This document shows positions 60,576 through 64,000 of a stretch of DNA of 64,000 nt, one piece after another. The notes beneath the pieces are model-generated. The model was not told where the DNA came from. It made no database searches and saw only the letters and a program-made list of their open reading frames with translations. The translations under genes were made by a program, and so were the position numbers. Each line of letters starts with the position of its first letter. The stretch's first letter is position 1. Source of the stretch: Bacteroidia bacterium (lineage in GTDB: Bacteria > Bacteroidota > Bacteroidia > J057); NCBI GenBank assembly GCA_041391665.1, contig JAWKNO010000001.1, positions 2,356,001 through 2,420,000 on the forward strand, read 5' to 3'.

Positions 60576-62261
60576 ATGAGTGCAAACGAAGAATACGTCT
60601 CGCTCAATTTTATTGAAGCAATCATTGAAGACGAAAAGAAAAAAAATGGTGGAAAACCTATATTAACTCGTTTCCCGCCTGAGCCTAATGGCTATCTTCA
60701 TATTGGCCACGCCAAATCTATTTGCCTCAACTTCGGTCTCGCACAAAAATATGGAGGGAAAACCAACCTCCGTTTTGATGATACAAACCCCACGACCGAA
60801 GAAGTCGAATATGTAGAATCGATTAAAAAAGATGTAAAGTGGCTGGGCTTTGATTGGGAAGACCGTGAGTTTTATGCATCCGATTATTTCGGTCAACTAT
60901 ATGATTATGCCGTAGCGCTGATCAAACAAGGCCAGGCCTATGTAGATGATTCTACTCCTGAAGAAATCCGTCGTATGCGTGGCGTGCCCACCGAAGCGGG
61001 AGAGGAAAGCCCCTATCGCAACCGTTCGGTGGAGGAAAATCTCGATCTGTTTGAAAGAATGAAAAATGGGGAGTTTCCCGATGGCTCGAAAGTCCTTCGG
61101 GCAAAAATCGATATGGCTTCCCCCAACATGCATCTCCGCGACCCGATTATGTACCGGATTATCCACGCCCATCATCACCGCTCCGGTGATGCCTGGTGTA
61201 TCTATCCGATGTATGACTGGGCTCACGGACAAAGTGATGCGCTCGAAGGAATCACGCATTCGATCTGTACCCTGGAATTTGAAGTTCATCGTCCTTTGTA
61301 CGACTGGTTTCTCGACCAGCTTCCTCCCTTTGATCCACGACCCAGACAAATAGAGTTTGCCCGGTTGAATCTGAGTTATACCATTACCAGTAAGCGCAAA
61401 CTGCTCGAACTGGTAACCGGTAAATACGTGACCGGATTTGATGACCCCCGGATGCCGACGATTTCTGCCATGCGCCGGAGAGGTTACCCTGCCTCCGCTA
61501 TCAGGAATTTTGCAGACAGAGTGGGAATTGCCCGCCGGGAAAATGTGATTGATGTCGCTCTTCTGGAGTATAGTGTGAGGGAAGAACTCAATAAAACGGC
61601 GCCACGTGTAATGGCTGTTCTGGATCCGTTAAAAGTGATTATTACGAACTACCCCGAAGATCTGACGGAAGATTTTGAGGTGGAAAATAACCCCGAAGAT
61701 CCGGCATCTGGCTCCCGAACTATGCCTTTTTCCAGAGAAATTTATATCGAACGGGAAGATTTTATGGAGAATCCTCCAAAGAAGTTTTTCCGGCTCGGCC
61801 CTGGCAATGAAGTGCGGCTGAAAGGGGCTTATATTATTCGTTGCGACGATTTTAAAAAAGATCCGGAAACAGGCGAAATAACGGAAATCTATGCAACTTA
61901 TGACCCTGATACCCGAAGCGGTTCAGATACCAGCGGGAAAAAAGTCAAAGGAACGCTCCATTGGGTTTCGGTTGCACAGGCGATAGAAGTAGAAGTTCGG
62001 CTCTATGACCGTTTGTTTATGGATCCTGATCCTGACGGACACAAAGAACACGACTTTAAAGAGTTTCTCAATCCAAATTCTTTGGTAGTTACCCGTGCAT
62101 TTGTAGAGCCTGGGCTGAAAAATGCACAGGTGCTTGATCAGTTTCAGTTTATGAGAAAAGGGTATTTCTGCGTAGATCAGGATTCTACCTCAGAAAACCT
62201 GGTGTTTAACCAAACGGTAACCCTGAAGGATAGTTGGGCGAAAGAACAAAACAAATCTTAA
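60576..62261 (+). CDS. glnS: Glutaminyl-tRNA synthetase
   Basis: 561 residues, class I synthetase. HIGH motif in PEPNGYLHIGHAKSICLNF, KMSKS-equivalent in SYTITSKRKLLELV, GlnRS-specific loops (DWAHGQSDALEGITHSICTL) and C-terminal beta-barrel anticodon-binding domains (about 340-561). It charges tRNA-Gln directly, so this organism need not rely on the Glu-to-Gln transamidation route for that tRNA. Confidence 0.97.
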   Translation: MSANEEYVSLNFIEAIIEDEKKKNGGKPILTRFPPEPNGYLHIGHAKSICLNFGLAQKYGGKTNLRFDDTNPTTEEVEYVESIKKDVKWLGFDWEDREFYASDYFGQLYDYAVALIKQGQAYVDDSTPEEIRRMRGVPTEAGEESPYRNRSVEENLDLFERMKNGEFPDGSKVLRAKIDMASPNMHLRDPIMYRIIHAHHHRSGDAWCIYPMYDWAHGQSDALEGITHSICTLEFEVHRPLYDWFLDQLPPFDPRPRQIEFARLNLSYTITSKRKLLELVTGKYVTGFDDPRMPTISAMRRRGYPASAIRNFADRVGIARRENVIDVALLEYSVREELNKTAPRVMAVLDPLKVIITNYPEDLTEDFEVENNPEDPASGSRTMPFSREIYIEREDFMENPPKKFFRLGPGNEVRLKGAYIIRCDDFKKDPETGEITEIYATYDPDTRSGSDTSGKKVKGTLHWVSVAQAIEVEVRLYDRLFMDPDPDGHKEHDFKEFLNPNSLVVTRAFVEPGLKNAQVLDQFQFMRKGYFCVDQDSTSENLVFNQTVTLKDSWAKEQNKS

Positions 62262-62275
62262 AATTGCGATAGCAG

Positions 62276-62998
62276 ATGCGAAAAATCGCAATCTCTGATA
62301 TACACGGTTGTCTGAAGACACTCAAGGCCCTGGTGGAAAATCAGGTAGAACTGACCAAAAATGATCAGTTGTATCTGCTTGGGGATTATATTGACCGGGG
62401 GCCAGATTCCAAAGGTGTACTGGATTATATCATGGGGTTAAAAGAATCGGGTTTTTCTGTCAACTGTCTCAAAGGAAATCACGAGGAAATGCTGGTTCAG
62501 GCTGCCGAAGATTCACGTGAAATTTCAATGTGGCTTTACAACGGAGGACAGGAGGCCCTTGCCAGTTTTGGTACAGATTCTCCTTCTGAAGTTCCTGAAA
62601 AGTATATCAATTTTGTCAAAAATCTTGACCTGTATTACGAAGTAGATGAATATATTCTGGTTCATGCCGGATTAAACTTTGTGGGCGAAAAACCGGAAAA
62701 AGATAGTAGCCAGTTTCTCTGGCGATTACATAATCCACTTCGTGACTACAAATCGATGCTGTGGATCAGGTGGTGGTATGAAGATATTGACTGGAACTGG
62801 CTTCAGGACAGAGTCATTGTCCATGGACATACCCCGGTCGAAACCGATGAAATATGGGATATGTATGATCTCCTGGAAGAAGACCAGGTCCTTGACATTG
62901 ACAATGGCTGTTTTGCCAGATATAAAAATGGTATGGGACAGTTATGCGCATTTGATCTGACAAACCGCGATCTTTACTTTCAAAAGAATATTGAATAA
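62276..62998 (+). CDS. PP2A/ApaH-like serine/threonine metallophosphatase
   Basis: 240 residues. Calcineurin-like metal-site motifs are intact: ISDIHGCLKTL (Asp, His), YLLGDYIDRGPDS, CLKGNHEEML (Asn, His), HAGLNF and VHGHTPVETDE. It should remove phosphate from proteins or act on dinucleotides in the cytoplasm. It starts 14 bases after glnS and overlaps the following WD40 gene by 8 bases, so coupling of the last two is likely. Confidence 0.92.
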   Translation: MRKIAISDIHGCLKTLKALVENQVELTKNDQLYLLGDYIDRGPDSKGVLDYIMGLKESGFSVNCLKGNHEEMLVQAAEDSREISMWLYNGGQEALASFGTDSPSEVPEKYINFVKNLDLYYEVDEYILVHAGLNFVGEKPEKDSSQFLWRLHNPLRDYKSMLWIRWWYEDIDWNWLQDRVIVHGHTPVETDEIWDMYDLLEEDQVLDIDNGCFARYKNGMGQLCAFDLTNRDLYFQKNIE

Positions 62999-63965
62999 AC
63001 CCTGGCTTGTAGGCCCCGGCAAATCTCAAAATCTATTGCCCATATCTGCAAATATCATCGTTCAACTGAAGCAGGAATACACCGGACATACGGGGTCGGT
63101 ATTTGCCATGACCGTGAGTGAAGATGAAAAATGGCTGTTTACCTCCGGAGATGATGGCATCATCGCACAATGGAATCTTGAAACTAAAGCGGATCAGGGA
63201 AATGCGGTACTGCGTACGGATAAAAGTGTATATACCCTGCTCTCTCTTCCGGGAAACCGGTTGATGGCTGGTACAAGTGATGGGACAATTTATGTCATCG
63301 ACCTCCTGAACCGCAAAATCACCCACACCCTGCGAAAACCACCTGCGGCGATCTATCATTTGTATCTTGACCAAACGACAGAAATCGTTTGGTGCCTGCA
63401 TGGGCAGGGCGGTCTGACATTATACCATAGCCATGATTGGCGTGAAATGAGCCATTTGCAATTATCGGTGAAGCATCTGCGTTCTGTATGTGAAAGTCCT
63501 GATGGTGAAAATCTTTTCATTGGTACGAGCGATAATCGCATTCTGGTACTAAACCGCGAAAATGCAAACCAGGTATATGAATGGGCGGCTCATAAAAATT
63601 CGGTGTTCTCACTTGCCATTTTACCTGAAAGCGGATACCTGATCAGCGGCGGAATGGATGCTCATCTGAATATTTGGGACACAAAAAATTTGTTCAATTT
63701 GATAAAAAGCTTACCTGCTCATAATTTTACCGTAAATGACATTGTGATTTCACCCAGTGGGAACTATTTTGCTACGGCAAGTCGTGATAAAACTTTTAAG
63801 CTCTGGAATTCTCATACTTTTGATTTATTGAAAGTAGTGGATTACGAACGGAATCTGGCACATCGTCATAGCATAAACCGTATCAAATGGTTGAACGCAG
63901 ACAACAGTATCATCACATGCAGCGACGACCGGCGAGTAATTCGCTGGGACGTATTGTTGGACTAA
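62991..63965 (+). CDS. WD40-repeat beta-propeller protein
   Basis: 324 residues if begun at the TTG at 62991 (an internal TTG 42 bases later is an alternative; no ATG is available before the first blade). About seven WD40 blades are visible, for example GHTGSVFAMTVSEDEKWL, AHKNSVFSLAILPESGYLIS and AHNFTVNDIVISPSGNYF with WD/WN ends. No signal peptide or enzyme domain. It overlaps the phosphatase gene by 8 bases and likely acts as an interaction scaffold with it. Confidence 0.85.
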   Translation: MNKPWLVGPGKSQNLLPISANIIVQLKQEYTGHTGSVFAMTVSEDEKWLFTSGDDGIIAQWNLETKADQGNAVLRTDKSVYTLLSLPGNRLMAGTSDGTIYVIDLLNRKITHTLRKPPAAIYHLYLDQTTEIVWCLHGQGGLTLYHSHDWREMSHLQLSVKHLRSVCESPDGENLFIGTSDNRILVLNRENANQVYEWAAHKNSVFSLAILPESGYLISGGMDAHLNIWDTKNLFNLIKSLPAHNFTVNDIVISPSGNYFATASRDKTFKLWNSHTFDLLKVVDYERNLAHRHSINRIKWLNADNSIITCSDDRRVIRWDVLLD

Positions 63966-63977
63966 AAAAACAGAGCA

Positions 63978-64000
63978 ATGATTACCCCTATTGAAATCAG
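63978..64000 (+). CDS. Start of a probable DivIVA-domain protein (3' cut by window)
   Basis: Only the first codons are present, reading M-I-T-P-I-E-I. This matches the beginning of Bacteroidota DivIVA-domain proteins as I remember them, which bind curved membrane and the cell division or envelope machinery. The evidence is seven residues, so the call is tentative. It begins 12 bases after the WD40 stop. Confidence 0.35.

Noticed and set aside
1..64000. tRNA, rRNA, transposase or prophage genes
   Set aside because: I looked for T-loop signatures, transposase motifs and phage structural genes and found none; the single helix-turn-helix small protein is not enough to call a mobile element.

Overview
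The window is a gene-dense, moderate-GC chromosomal segment of a Bacteroidota bacterium. A Saprospiria or Lewinella-like relative is my best guess, but the class is not proven. Supporting signs are several type IX secretion (T9SS) C-terminal sorting domains, a 1605-residue adhesin with ten SprB-type repeats and a gliding-motility C-terminal domain, an OmpP1/FadL porin, a Cys-less type B L31, an archaeal/eukaryotic-type ProRS, GlnRS, DUF1460 and DUF4369 proteins, and promoters of the Bacteroidota form TTTG-N19/20-TAnnTTTG. Nearly all genes lack a Shine-Dalgarno sequence.

Layout. 1-7.7 kb: the 3' part of a PQQ dehydrogenase/cytochrome c fusion, a TlpA-like thioredoxin, a small helix-turn-helix-like protein with an exceptional Shine-Dalgarno, an OmpP1 porin, a low-complexity lipoprotein and proS. 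7.7-14.3 kb (minus): GH31 glucosidase with glpD, then lgt with an RluD-type pseudouridine synthase. 14.4-22.8 kb (minus): a giant SprB-like adhesin and a secreted M43-like protein whose zinc-protease motif is broken. 23.3-26.8 kb: an atypical GroES, a cyclophilin lipoprotein, recA and floA. 27-29 kb: three tandem paralogous MarR regulators.

29.4-37.6 kb (minus) is the most unusual part. It is a compact three-gene operon of a CHAT caspase-like protease fused to a degenerate STAND-like domain, a MoxR AAA+ ATPase, and an 1895-residue three-pass membrane protein. The last carries a vWA-like core facing the cytoplasm and PKD, TPR, WD40 and WG-repeat modules predicted to face the periplasm. It looks like a membrane-spanning version of the MoxR/vWA/CHAT signalling and conflict systems, in which a surface sensor would drive a chaperone-like ATPase and a suicide-type protease.

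37.7-50 kb: a UbiD decarboxylase, an Omp28-like T9SS cargo, an intact M43 protease with FnIII domains, an aldehyde dehydrogenase, an aspartoacylase-like enzyme, an M28 peptidase, tpiA, a GlmU-like nucleotidyltransferase and rpmE2. 50-58 kb: a DUF1460 amidase and a sugar unit (MFS transporter, ROK kinase, LacI regulator, glycosylasparaginase, CutC). The same 14-bp palindrome lies in front of both the transporter and lacI, which gives a likely local regulon that may serve N-glycan or amino-sugar use. 58-64 kb: a PPOX-family protein, a DUF4212/SSS symporter pair, glnS, a metallophosphatase overlapping a WD40 protein, and the first codons of a probable DivIVA-domain gene.

Where good -7 elements are visible (OmpP1, proS, groES-like, the FnIII-like small protein, UbiD), they lie 21-27 bases before an internal start codon rather than before the longest reading frame. 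I used this to choose starts. No tRNA, rRNA, CRISPR array or transposase was seen.
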